DNA of 64,000 nucleotides, taken from contig JADKGF010000054.1 of assembly GCA_016717105.1 (NCBI GenBank), positions 35,884 through 99,883 on the forward strand, given 5' to 3'. The notes beneath the pieces were generated by a model. That model searched no databases, was not told the DNA's origin, and was given only the letters and a program-made list of their open reading frames with translations. How positions within the stretch are numbered: the stretch's first letter is position 1; each line of letters opens with the position of its first letter. The position numbers and the translations under genes are program-made. Shown in pieces: positions 57,001 to 64,000 of the stretch. The DNA comes from Saprospiraceae bacterium (GTDB taxonomy: Bacteria; Bacteroidota; Bacteroidia; Chitinophagales; Saprospiraceae).

Positions 57001-57452
57001 ATATCTAAAAATCCATCAGCATTGATGTCAACCATGTTTACACCTGTACGGAAACCATGATTGCGGTTGATGCCTGCGGACTCGGTTATATCCTTAAATT
57101 TGAAATCTCCTTGGTTAAGATACAACCTACAAGGTTGCTGGTTTCCACCAAAAAAAATGTCCTGCAAGCCGTCATTGTTGATGTCACCGATTGCTACGCC
57201 TCCACCAATATATAAATAAGCAAAACTTTTATAGTTTTGATCATTGGTTTCTACAAGTGTATTGACGAAATTTATATTGGTTTCATCTGGCCCTAATAAG
57301 CTGAATAGCTCAGATTCGGGTTTGTCATCTATTACACTATTGTCTGAATAATTTGTTTTTCTCAATTCAGTTTCCTGCTTCTGGGAGCAAGAGATCGTAA
57401 AGGCTACTCCAATAAGACATAGAAGAGCCGATTTTAAATTTAAATACTTCAT
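54056..57452 (-). CDS. Lipid-anchored VCBS/FG-GAP repeat protein of the CRTAC1-like family (four frame breaks)
   Basis: A lipoprotein (lipobox FTISC, Cys at about 22) of about 1130 residues when repaired. Many FG-GAP/VCBS units with Ca-binding-like D-x-D/N-x-D-G-x-x-D loops run throughout (DINNDGLQDIFFGG, DFDRDGDLDLYL, DLNNDGFLDIVVNN, DINGDGLDDIFLGG). A UnbV/ASPIC-like segment lies near the middle (KIEIIDNKDNLQVFYIYPSK, IAHFGLGDA, YWPNGKMQSVV) and a final GDVRKLLKIKTKDGYSIMVV closes it. Breaks: one extra C at 56410-56411; one missing base at 55664-55667, about 54190, and 54148-54151. As printed, the pieces are 56406-57452, 55628-56392 and 54150-55643. Role at the surface is unknown. Confidence 0.82.
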
Positions 57453-57492
57453 CAGGTCAAATGATTGAAATTATATATTTAATTTTGCGAAT

Positions 57493-57500
57493 CAAAGATA
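57493..57500 (-). promoter_or_regulatory. -7 box TATCTTTG (minus strand) for the VCBS lipoprotein gene
   Basis: CAAAGATA on the plus strand, 40 bp before the ATG at 57452. Confidence 0.5.
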
Positions 57501-57619
57501 AGTAAATTTTATTTTACTTTCAATTTGAATTTTAAAAACATATAATTTTACCTTTTTTATCTACGAAACATTTTTCAAGATTAAGAAATAATCTCCATCA
57601 GAATACCATGTAACCTACA

Positions 57620-57853
57620 TTACAATTTGATGAAATTTCGGATATTTTGCTCTGTAAGTGGTGACACAGCCGATCTCCTTACATTATTCTTTACGAAGTC
57701 TCTGAAGTCTTTTTCATGATTAAATATCTTATTGCACCGTGGATCATTTTCCATGTGCTGTATCAAATTAATCTCTTCTTCTTTAGGTAGTTCGTTATCC
57801 AGTAATAAATTAATTTGTTTCCTTAATGATTTAACTGAGTCAAAACTTGTCAT
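57620..57853 (-). CDS. Small putative anti-sigma factor
   Basis: A 77-residue soluble helical protein 32 bp downstream of the ECF sigma gene. The pattern INLLLDNELPKEEEINLIQHMENDPRCNKIFNHEKDFRDFVKN matches the zf-HC2-like anti-sigma domain of Bacteroidota, but only one Cys (in PRCNK) remains with His residues, so a CHCC zinc site is not complete. No transmembrane segment is present. It probably binds the sigma factor in the cytoplasm; this rests on family resemblance and position. Confidence 0.75.
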   Translation of the reverse strand: MTSFDSVKSLRKQINLLLDNELPKEEEINLIQHMENDPRCNKIFNHEKDFRDFVKNNVRRSAVSPLTEQNIRNFIKL

Positions 57854-57885
57854 TTTATTTACTTAAATTATTTATACAAATTACA

Positions 57886-58482
57886 TTACTCCTCCTCATC
57901 ATATTCTCCTCTGCTGAGCCCACGCATGTCTTTATAGCCCATGTTGATGGCATATTGTTTTAATTTTTCTTTGAGCATATTCCTCGCTCTGAAAAGTCTG
58001 GACCTAACGGTTCCTATTGGTAGTTCGAGGATCTTTGCTATTTCGTCGTAAGAAAAATTTTCGATATCACATAACAGAATTACAGTTCTGAACTCTATTG
58101 GTAATGAGTTCATAGCCATAGTGACCTCATCACCCATTGTGTTATCAAAAATTTCTTGTCTGAGATCGTGAAAAGTATGACTATTGGGATTTTCACCATC
58201 GCGGATACTGATCAGATCATCAAGATCTACCTTTGTCGGACGCCTTACTTTTTTCCGATAATCGTTTATATAGGCGTTCTTAAGTATTTTAAACAACCAA
58301 GCTTTCGCATTAGTTCCCGCATCGTAATTTTCTATAAATTTATGTGCTTTCAGATAGGTCTCTTGCACTAGATCATCAGCATCTTCTTCATTGTACGTAA
58401 GGTGGTATGCAAATGTTTTTAAAGCCTCCATGTGTGGAAAAAGCTCTTTTTCGAATATTTGCTGACTTTTTGTTTTGGCCAC
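57886..58482 (-). CDS. ECF-type RNA polymerase sigma factor
   Basis: A 198-residue sigma-70 family protein started at GTG 58482. Region 2 is LTYNEEDADDLVQETYLKAHKFIENYDAGTNAKAWLFKILKNAYINDYRK. Region 4 is MAMNSLPIEFRTVILLCDIENFSYDEIAKILELPIGTVRSRLFRARNML, with the usual helix-turn-helix. A charged C-terminal tail follows (RGLSRGEYDEEE). The small anti-sigma gene follows, giving the standard ECF pair. A palindrome between the -7 box and the start may be a control site. Confidence 0.92.
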   Translation of the reverse strand: MAKTKSQQIFEKELFPHMEALKTFAYHLTYNEEDADDLVQETYLKAHKFIENYDAGTNAKAWLFKILKNAYINDYRKKVRRPTKVDLDDLISIRDGENPNSHTFHDLRQEIFDNTMGDEVTMAMNSLPIEFRTVILLCDIENFSYDEIAKILELPIGTVRSRLFRARNMLKEKLKQYAINMGYKDMRGLSRGEYDEEE

Positions 58483-58507
58483 CTATAAAATTTATAGTAC
58501 AAAAGTA
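58483..58507 (-). promoter_or_regulatory. -7 box and overlapping palindrome upstream of the ECF sigma gene
   Basis: CAAAAGTA at 58500-58507 reads TACTTTTG on the minus strand. Between it and the GTG start lies the exact palindrome CTATAAA-A-TTTATAG (58483-58497), covering the predicted transcription start. The leader would be only about 14 nt. Confidence 0.5.
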
Positions 58508-58572
58508 TAAAATTTTGATAGTTTAAGAAACTAATCTTTCATATTATATAGAAATGACGGACAACTTATACA

Positions 58573-58605
58573 TAAAAAAAGCCCGAATCTGATGATTTCG
58601 GGCTT
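58573..58605 (-). terminator. Rho-independent terminator of frr
   Basis: AAGCCCGAA (58579-58587) / TTCGGGCTT (58597-58605), 9-bp stem with 9-nt loop, followed on the minus strand by a run of T (58580-58574). It lies 28 bp after the frr stop. Confidence 0.88.
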
Positions 58606-58632
58606 CAATAACTTTGATATACCTGTCTCAAA

Positions 58633-59196
58633 TTAGACAGTCATGATATCTTTTTCTTTGACTTCTATCATTTTATCGATCTTGCTCATATAAGATTCGA
58701 TTGATTTTTGAACTTCATCTTCTTTCCGTTTTCCAGCATCTTCAGGAAATCCATCCTTGACTTTCTTTTTGATAAAATCCATTATTTTATGACGGTGAGC
58801 TCTTATACCTACGCGAGATTCTTCACCTGCTTGTTTGGCTTGCTTTACCATGGCGATCCTTCTGTCTTCGCTCATTGGTGGTATCATCAGGCGCACTACT
58901 TCACCGTCATTCATAGGTGTAATACCCAAATTGGCTTCGAAGATGGATCTTTCGATGGCGCTCAGCATTTTCTTTTCCCAAGGCTGAATGGTGATGGTTC
59001 TTGCATCTGGTGTGGATACATTGGCTACTTGCGCCAGTGGTGTAGGTGCACCATAATATTCGACCATCAACCCATTTAACATTGCAGGAGATGCCTTACC
59101 TGCTCGGATTTTATTTAATTCAAATGCTAAATGCTCAATCGCTTTATCAAAATGCTCAATTGTCTGTGCTATTTGAAAATCTATTTCTTCTATCAT
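58633..59196 (-). CDS. frr: Ribosome recycling factor
   Basis: A 187-residue protein that splits post-termination ribosomes with EF-G. The three-helix domain shows HLAFELNKIRAGKASPAML, the middle domain VEYYGAPTPLAQVANVSTPDARTITIQPW, and the C-terminal helix RIAMVKQAKQAGEESRVGIRAHRHKIMDFIKKKVKDG. The length is standard. It has its own promoter box upstream and a strong terminator downstream, so it is monocistronic here rather than behind pyrH. Confidence 0.97.
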   Translation of the reverse strand: MIEEIDFQIAQTIEHFDKAIEHLAFELNKIRAGKASPAMLNGLMVEYYGAPTPLAQVANVSTPDARTITIQPWEKKMLSAIERSIFEANLGITPMNDGEVVRLMIPPMSEDRRIAMVKQAKQAGEESRVGIRAHRHKIMDFIKKKVKDGFPEDAGKRKEDEVQKSIESYMSKIDKMIEVKEKDIMTV

Positions 59197-59218
59197 ATTT
59201 ATTTTATTGTATAGCGCA

Positions 59219-59226
59219 CAAATTTA
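59219..59226 (-). promoter_or_regulatory. -7 box TAAATTTG (minus strand) for frr
   Basis: CAAATTTA on the plus strand, 22 bp before the frr ATG. It lies in the 44-bp gap after the zinc peptidase gene. Confidence 0.45.
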
Positions 59227-59240
59227 AGGCCTTTTGCCAA

Positions 59241-59933
59241 TTAATCATTGTTGCTGCCCATGAATCTGAGCAAAAAGTATAAAAACATAACCAAAGCACC
59301 TAATGCTGCTGATACATAAGTCATGGCTGCCCACCAAAGTGCATCTTTCGCTCCATCGTGCTCATCACCTTGCATATATCCTGACTCATCAAGCCAAGCC
59401 AATGCTCTATTAGAAGCATCAAATTCTACTGGTAAAGTTACAAGACTAAACAATGCTGTCGCACCAAATGTAAATACCAGAATCATCATCAATGTGCCTC
59501 CAAATGCTGAACCAATACCAAACATAGCACCCATAAACAAAAACTGCTGAATGTTAGAACTAAATTGTACAACTGGTACTAATTTGGACCTGAGCTGTAG
59601 CATGCTGTATGCTTTGGCATGTTGTACAGCATGACCACATTCGTGAGCTGCAACAGCAGCAGCAGCGATCGATCTGCCACCAAATACGTCAGGTGAAAGA
59701 GCAACAGTTTTGGTAGATGGATTGTAATGATCTGAAAGGAAACCCTGGCCCATGACCACACTCACATCATTAATACCATAATAACGGAGCATATCTTCTG
59801 CCACTTGCTGACCACTTTTACCATTTCTCACACCTATTTTGCTATAATGTGCAAATTTTGATTTTAATCTGCCACTCACTACCATTCCGATCACAGTGAA
59901 TATACCCATGATCACCCAATATCCTATATCCAT
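59241..59933 (-). CDS. Membrane zinc metallopeptidase of the YugP family
   Basis: A 230-residue protein with an N-terminal membrane segment (YWVIMGIFTVIGMVVSG), the zinc-binding motif AAHECGHAVQHA at about 90-101 (HExxH form), and two or three further hydrophobic segments (FLFMGAMFGIGSAFGGTLMMILVF; YVSAALGALVMFLYFLLRF). SDHYNPSTKTVALSPDVFGGRSIAAAAVAAHE matches the family (Zn_peptidase_2). The substrate is unknown; membrane protein quality control is often suggested. It lies upstream of frr on the same strand. Confidence 0.88.
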   Translation of the reverse strand: MDIGYWVIMGIFTVIGMVVSGRLKSKFAHYSKIGVRNGKSGQQVAEDMLRYYGINDVSVVMGQGFLSDHYNPSTKTVALSPDVFGGRSIAAAAVAAHECGHAVQHAKAYSMLQLRSKLVPVVQFSSNIQQFLFMGAMFGIGSAFGGTLMMILVFTFGATALFSLVTLPVEFDASNRALAWLDESGYMQGDEHDGAKDALWWAAMTYVSAALGALVMFLYFLLRFMGSNND

Positions 59934-60065
59934 GTTTTTTATATTATTTTTTAAAATTAAAAATTATTCATAATAACTTTAAGACTGACTTAAAAGTTCC
60001 ACGTCACTGAATTCTTTTAGGTTTGATTTTGTTAAATCATTCCTAAAATTTTTACTCCAATCCAA

Positions 60066-61343
60066 TTAAATGGAATCAAAGCCTGTGTAAGGACGTAAAG
60101 CTGCCGGTATGTTTATTCCATCTGATGTTTGGTGATTTTCCAATAGGGTAGCTACGATTCTAGCCAAAGCCAAAGCGCTACCATTTAATGTATGTGCCAA
60201 TCTGGTTTTGCCATCATCGTCTCTGAATCTCAGCTTCATACGATTGGACTGGAATGTCTCAAAATTTGATACAGAACTCACTTCAAGCCACCTTTCCTGC
60301 GCGGCAGACCATGTTTCGAAGTCAAATGTCAATGCTGAATTGAAACTCATATCTCCACCGCATAACCTGAGAATCCTGTATGGCAATTCTAATTTTTGTA
60401 GTAAACCTTCGACATGTTTTACCATCTCCATCAATACATCATAAGAATGATCAGGATGTTCGATGCGTACTAATTCTATTTTATCAAACTGATGAAGCCG
60501 ATTGAGTCCTTTTACATCAGATCCGTATGAACCAGCTTCTCTGCGAAAACATGGCGTATAACCAGTCATTTTTATTGGGAAATCACTTTTTTGCAAAATA
60601 GTATCTCGATACAAATTTGTAAGTGGTACCTCTGCCGTCGGGATGAGGTAAAATTCATCCTTTTCGCAGTGGTACATTTGGCCTTCTTTGTCAGGAAGCT
60701 GCCCAGTTGCACGTGCAGATTCTTTGTTTACCATAAGTGGTGGCTGTATTTCCATGTATCCAGCATTGACAGCTTCATCTAGGAAAAAGCTGATTAATGC
60801 ACGTTGCAATCTAGCACCTTTACCTTTATATACAGGAAATCCAGATCCAGTCAGAGTCACTCCATCTTTGAAACTGATGAGATTATACTTTTCAGCGAGT
60901 TCCCAATGTGGCAATGAGCCTTCCACCAAAACGGGCATTGGTCCATCCCAAGCTTTAAATATTTCATTGTCTTCGGCCCTTTTGCCAACAGGTACAGACG
61001 CATGTGGCAAATTGGGAAGTTGGATGATCATTTCTTCGAGTAAATCTTTGCTATCTTTAAGCGCTGACTCTAGGGTCTTTGTTTCTTCCTTTAGAGTAGC
61101 CACTGTTTGTTTCATGGCATTGGCATCATCTGTTTTGCCAGTTTTGTACAGACCTCCGATTTCTTCGGATATTTTATTGATTTTTGAAAGTAAATTGTCT
61201 AATGATGTTTGTGTAGATTTGCGGTTATCATCTTCTACAATAATCTTATCTATAAGCTCTAGCTGATCTTGAGAAACATTTTTTTTCTTTAAACCAGCCA
61301 AAACACCTTCTCTATTTTCTCGTATAACACTTATTTCTAACAT
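60066..61343 (-). CDS. serS: Seryl-tRNA synthetase
   Basis: A 425-residue class II synthetase starting at the ATG at 61343 (LEISVIRENREGVLAGL). The frame is open to 61460, but that extension crosses the promoter. The N-terminal coiled-coil arm (about 25-110) binds the long variable arm of tRNA-Ser. The catalytic core has TGSGFPVYKG, motif 2 TPCFRREAGSYGSDVKGLNRLHQFDKIELV, FNSALTFDFETWS and motif 3 TLNGSALALARIVATLLENHQ. It is divergent from rho. Confidence 0.96.
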   Translation of the reverse strand: MLEISVIRENREGVLAGLKKKNVSQDQLELIDKIIVEDDNRKSTQTSLDNLLSKINKISEEIGGLYKTGKTDDANAMKQTVATLKEETKTLESALKDSKDLLEEMIIQLPNLPHASVPVGKRAEDNEIFKAWDGPMPVLVEGSLPHWELAEKYNLISFKDGVTLTGSGFPVYKGKGARLQRALISFFLDEAVNAGYMEIQPPLMVNKESARATGQLPDKEGQMYHCEKDEFYLIPTAEVPLTNLYRDTILQKSDFPIKMTGYTPCFRREAGSYGSDVKGLNRLHQFDKIELVRIEHPDHSYDVLMEMVKHVEGLLQKLELPYRILRLCGGDMSFNSALTFDFETWSAAQERWLEVSSVSNFETFQSNRMKLRFRDDDGKTRLAHTLNGSALALARIVATLLENHQTSDGINIPAALRPYTGFDSI

Positions 61344-61399
61344 ATTTTCGTATATTTTTGCCTTAAAGGCCGTATTATTGATAAATTTAAAAATTTTTG

Positions 61400-61407
61400 C
61401 AAAGATA
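61400..61407 (-). promoter_or_regulatory. -7 box TATCTTTG (minus strand) for serS
   Basis: CAAAGATA on the plus strand, 56 bp before the serS ATG. It faces the rho promoter 26 bp away, so the two promoters are divergent. Confidence 0.5.
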
Positions 61408-61433
61408 GTATTTTGAATATCAAAATTAATATC

Positions 61434-61441
61434 TATTTTTG
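61434..61441 (+). promoter_or_regulatory. -7 box TATTTTTG for rho
   Basis: TAnnTTTG match. The rho ATG is 145 bp downstream, leaving a long leader; Rho mRNA leaders are autoregulated in other bacteria, but no specific element was recognised here. Confidence 0.45.
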
Positions 61442-61585
61442 CACTTTCAAAATTATTCAATTGTCTGTCATCCGACAGGAAAACTTTCAGATTTATATTT
61501 CTTTTTCAGTTGTGGATGTATCCGTAGACCTTTGGAATTTAAAAAATACTTCATTATTTATTTTTAATAAGCAACATAAAATTGT

Positions 61586-63360
61586 ATGTACGACATCTTG
61601 CAATTAAACGACATGCTGGTACCTGAATTAAAGGATCTGGCGGAAAAACTAGGTTTAAAAAATTCAAAAAATTCAGCAAACAGGAATTGATATATAAAAT
61701 ACTGGATCAACAAGCGATCTTAGTAAAGAAAGAAGTAGCCGCTACTCCGGCACCATCACCTTTGCAGGAAGAACCAGAAAAGGAAGTCAAAAAAAGAGGT
61801 AGGAAGCCAGCCAGCGCTATAATGATAAAGGAGCATGCCGAGGTCATGGATGATGATGAAGGCCCAGAAACCACATACGATGCGCCACAAGATGGACCTT
61901 CGAATGATGAAAAATCACAATCAAAAAGAGGTAGAGCAAGGATCGTAAAAGGTCCTGAAAAAGTTGGATATACGCCTAAAGAATTTGTTCCAACCGCAAG
62001 CGAGGATGAATCTAAGGAAGATAAACCAAATAATGTGGCTGAAAATGTACAGCCAGAAGTAATCGCGCCTAAGGTAGTTCCACCTGTACAAAGACCAGCA
62101 ATACAGAATTCTAATCAAGGCCAACAACAACAACCAAGGCTACATCAATCAGCACCTCCGACCCAGCAAGAATATAAAAGGCCAGCACCTCCGGTTTATC
62201 AAGAGGTCAAACCCGAAGAACCAAAATTTATTCCAGATCTCGATGGCGTTATTGACAGCGAGGGTATATTGGAGTTGATGGTAGATGGATATGGATTTTT
62301 GCGTTCGTCAGATTATAATTACCTATCGTCTCCAGATGATATATACGTATCACCATCACAGATCAAGTTGTTCGGTTTGAAGACAGGTGATACAGTATTC
62401 GGATCTATCAGGCCACCCAAAGAAGGTGAAAAATATTTTGCTTTGCTGAAGGTCCATAGTATAAATGGTTTAGACCCACTAAAATTGAAGGAACGTGTGC
62501 CATTTGATTATTTGACACCTTTGTTCCCTAATGAAAAGTTTAAACTTACAACTCATCCGGCCGGTAAAGATTATGGCAACAGGATGATCGATTTGTTTAC
62601 ACCAATAGGAAAAGGTCAGAGAGGTCTTATTGTCGCCCAGCCCAAAACGGGAAAAACATTTCTATTAAAAGATATTGCAAATGCAATTGCTGAAAATCAT
62701 CCTGAATGTTATCTTATCGTATTATTGATCGATGAGCGTCCTGAAGAGGTAACAGATATGCGCCGAAGTGTAAATGCAGAGGTTATTGCCAGTACCTTTG
62801 ACGAACCAGCAGAAAATCACGTTCGTGTAGCAGGGATTGTCCTCGAAAAAGCAAAAAGATTGGTTGAAAGTGGACACGATGTGGTAGTTCTCCTAGACTC
62901 TATCACTAGATTAGCAAGAGCGTATAATACGACTGCACCGACAAGTGGCAGGGTATTGTCTGGAGGAGTTGAAGCGAACGCTTTACATAAGCCAAAGAAA
63001 TTTTTTGGAGCAGCAAGGAATATTGAGGATGGTGGCTCTCTTACTATTTTGGCTACAGCCTTGATAGAAACAGGTTCCAAAATGGATGAGGTGATTTTTG
63101 AAGAATTTAAAGGAACTGGTAATATGGAATTGCAGCTTGATAGGTCATTGGCAAATAAGCGTATGTATCCAGCTATCGACATCACAAAATCCAGCACCAG
63201 AAGAGAAGAGCTTTTGTTGCCTGAGAGTATTCTTCCGAAGCTTTTCATTTTGAGAAACCATCTAGCCGATATGAAACCTGACGAAGCAATGGACTTTATC
63301 AAAAAACATATGTCGGGTACCAAAAGTAATGATGAATTCATCATTTCAATGAATGGATAA
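61586..63360 (+). CDS. rho: Transcription termination factor Rho (one frameshift near the start)
   Basis: About 590 residues when repaired. From ATG 61586 the N-terminus reads YDILQLNDMLVPELKDLAEK, the Rho N-terminal helical domain. One base is missing near 61663; with an extra T it continues KNFKKFSKQELIYKILDQQA into the long open frame. A charged, Pro/Gln-rich insertion of about 150 residues follows, typical of Bacteroidota Rho. Then come the CSD RNA-binding domain (GYGFLRSSDYNYLSSPDDIYVS) and the ATPase core (QPKTGKTFLLKDIA, VVVLLDSITRLARAYN, the secondary RNA-binding loop region). As an essential-type single gene, its break is best read as a sequence error. Confidence 0.93.
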
Positions 63361-63419
63361 ACCAAAGAAAATCAATTCTTTTTCATAGCATAAAATTTTG
63401 TGGTATTAAAAAGAATAGC

Positions 63420-63427
63420 TACTTTTG
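63420..63427 (+). promoter_or_regulatory. -7 box TACTTTTG for rpmH
   Basis: TAnnTTTG match 85 bp before the rpmH ATG, leaving a leader of about 82 nt. Confidence 0.5.
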
Positions 63428-63512
63428 CGCCTCTTTTTAATTTTCTGAGTTAAACCAGTTTTTAAAAAGGTTTCAGAAATATAGTTTTATAACAATATAC
63501 AGACATCATACC

Positions 63513-63668
63513 ATGAAACGTACATATCAACCATCCAAAAGAAAGAGAGTCAATAAACATGGATTTAGATCCAGAATGGCCTCTAAAAATGGCAGAAGAG
63601 TGCTTGCCAAAAGAAGAGCTAGAGGTAGATACAAATTGACAGTATCTGACGAAAAGGGAGTTAAATAA
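63513..63668 (+). CDS. rpmH: 50S ribosomal protein L34
   Basis: A 51-residue, strongly basic protein. MKRTYQPSKRKRVNKHGFRS followed by RMASKNGRRVLAKRRARGR is the invariant L34 sequence; the tail YKLTVSDEKGVK is a short Bacteroidota extension. It is monocistronic, with its own promoter and a hairpin downstream. rnpA and dnaA, its neighbours in many bacteria, are not seen. Confidence 0.97.
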   Translation: MKRTYQPSKRKRVNKHGFRSRMASKNGRRVLAKRRARGRYKLTVSDEKGVK

Positions 63669-63698
63669 AACTTTTTTTAAAAGATAATTAATTTTCGG

Positions 63699-63745
63699 GA
63701 TTCTGATTGGTGTTTCAAAAGCATCATTCAGAATCTTCTATTTTT
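63699..63745 (+). terminator. Probable rho-independent terminator of rpmH
   Basis: GATTCTGA (63699-63706) pairs with TCAGAATC (63728-63735), and the inner bases extend the stem with two mismatches. A T-rich run follows (TTCTATTTTT). Confidence 0.65.
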
Positions 63746-63798
63746 AGAAAACTGCAAAATTGAATACCACTACACTGTGTTTTTACATTTATTACAAC

Positions 63799-63806
63799 TA
63801 CTTTTG
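63799..63806 (+). promoter_or_regulatory. -7 box TACTTTTG for the last gene
   Basis: TAnnTTTG match 33 bp before an ATG at 63839. Confidence 0.45.
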
Positions 63807-63838
63807 CTATTTTTAAATTGATAGCAAAATTTGCAGTC

Positions 63839-64000
63839 ATGAGACATTTTCGATATTTACCAATTTTGTTTATACTTTTTTTTTGGTCCTGTAAAGAGAA
63901 GTCACTAACACAAAGGTATTCACCAGTGCGGATTTAGTAAACGCAAACACCAGAATTGTTACATATTGCAATGGAAGATGGATTCTATGCATGTATTCAC
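63839..64000 (+). CDS. Start of a lipoprotein gene, cut by the window edge
   Basis: The ATG at 63839 opens a lipoprotein signal (RHFRYLPILFILFFWSC, Cys at 18, then KEKSLT). The frame stops at 63937, but the neighbouring frame is open to the end and reads TKVFTSADLVNANTRIVTYC then NGRWILCMYS, so one base may be missing near 63910. Too little is seen to name a family. Confidence 0.5.

Noticed and set aside
60688..61266. Antisense frame of 192 codons over serS
   Set aside because: Shadow of the coiled-coil and core coding sequence.
62817..63365. Antisense frame of 182 codons over rho
   Set aside because: Mirror of the highly conserved rho ATPase core; no independent support.
63364..63385. Terminator after rho (AAAGAA/TTCTTT)
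   Set aside because: Six A-T pairs only, too weak to call.

Overview
The window looks like a chromosomal segment of a low-G+C Bacteroidota genome, most likely a member of the Saprospiria/Chitinophagia side of the phylum. Three things point there. First, there are many type IX secretion (T9SS) cargo proteins, with PNP-type sorting tails or a gliding-motility-associated (CHU_C type) tail. Second, copies of the Bacteroidota -7 promoter box TAnnTTTG sit just upstream of many genes, with no obvious Shine-Dalgarno sites. Third, the gene families are typical: DUF5916, DUF4920, DUF5763, SdpR/SdpI, MtaB, bacterial GGGP synthase, and Rho with an extended N-terminus. The exact taxon is inference. No rRNA, tRNA, CRISPR array, phage or insertion sequence was seen.

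Layout. 0-10 kb: an exported MORN-caspase protein cut by the left edge, a DUF4920 lipoprotein, aldose epimerase, two small T9SS proteins, a QueD-like enzyme, glutathione peroxidase, DNA polymerase III delta-prime, an SdpR/SdpI pair with a perfect palindromic operator, and a DUF5916 outer-membrane protein. 10-33 kb: a giant Ig-repeat T9SS type B protein, then mostly housekeeping genes: aspS, hisS-gatA, an MltD-like transglycosylase, Sua5/TsaC, a PNK-type phosphatase, mtaB with PBP1A, pepD, GGGPS-rsgA and murA. A split DUF4143 ATPase with 22-bp iterons in front of its promoter sits between aspS and hisS. 33-58 kb is accessory: large secreted proteins, a compositionally distinct DnaE2-like polymerase, a ParE-type toxin-antitoxin pair bracketed by a 38-bp duplication of the polymerase 3' end, an M4 metalloprotease, an outer-membrane beta-protein, a VCBS/FG-GAP lipoprotein and a TolC remnant. 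58-64 kb: ECF sigma/anti-sigma, frr, a membrane zinc peptidase, serS and rho (divergent), rpmH, and the start of a lipoprotein gene.

Many reading frames are broken by single-base changes, mostly one missing base in a run of A or T. The essential gene rho is among them. The simplest explanation is residual consensus error (long-read type) rather than decay, so reconstructed spans are given. The ATPase (in-frame TAA) and the MltD-like gene (extra TA dinucleotide) are different kinds of break and could be real.

The observations most worth following are the 22-bp iteron array wired into the ATPase promoter, the toxin-antitoxin cassette with its duplicated flank, the TGTCGT operator-like cluster at the predicted start of the polymerase transcript, and the almost naked T9SS tail protein.
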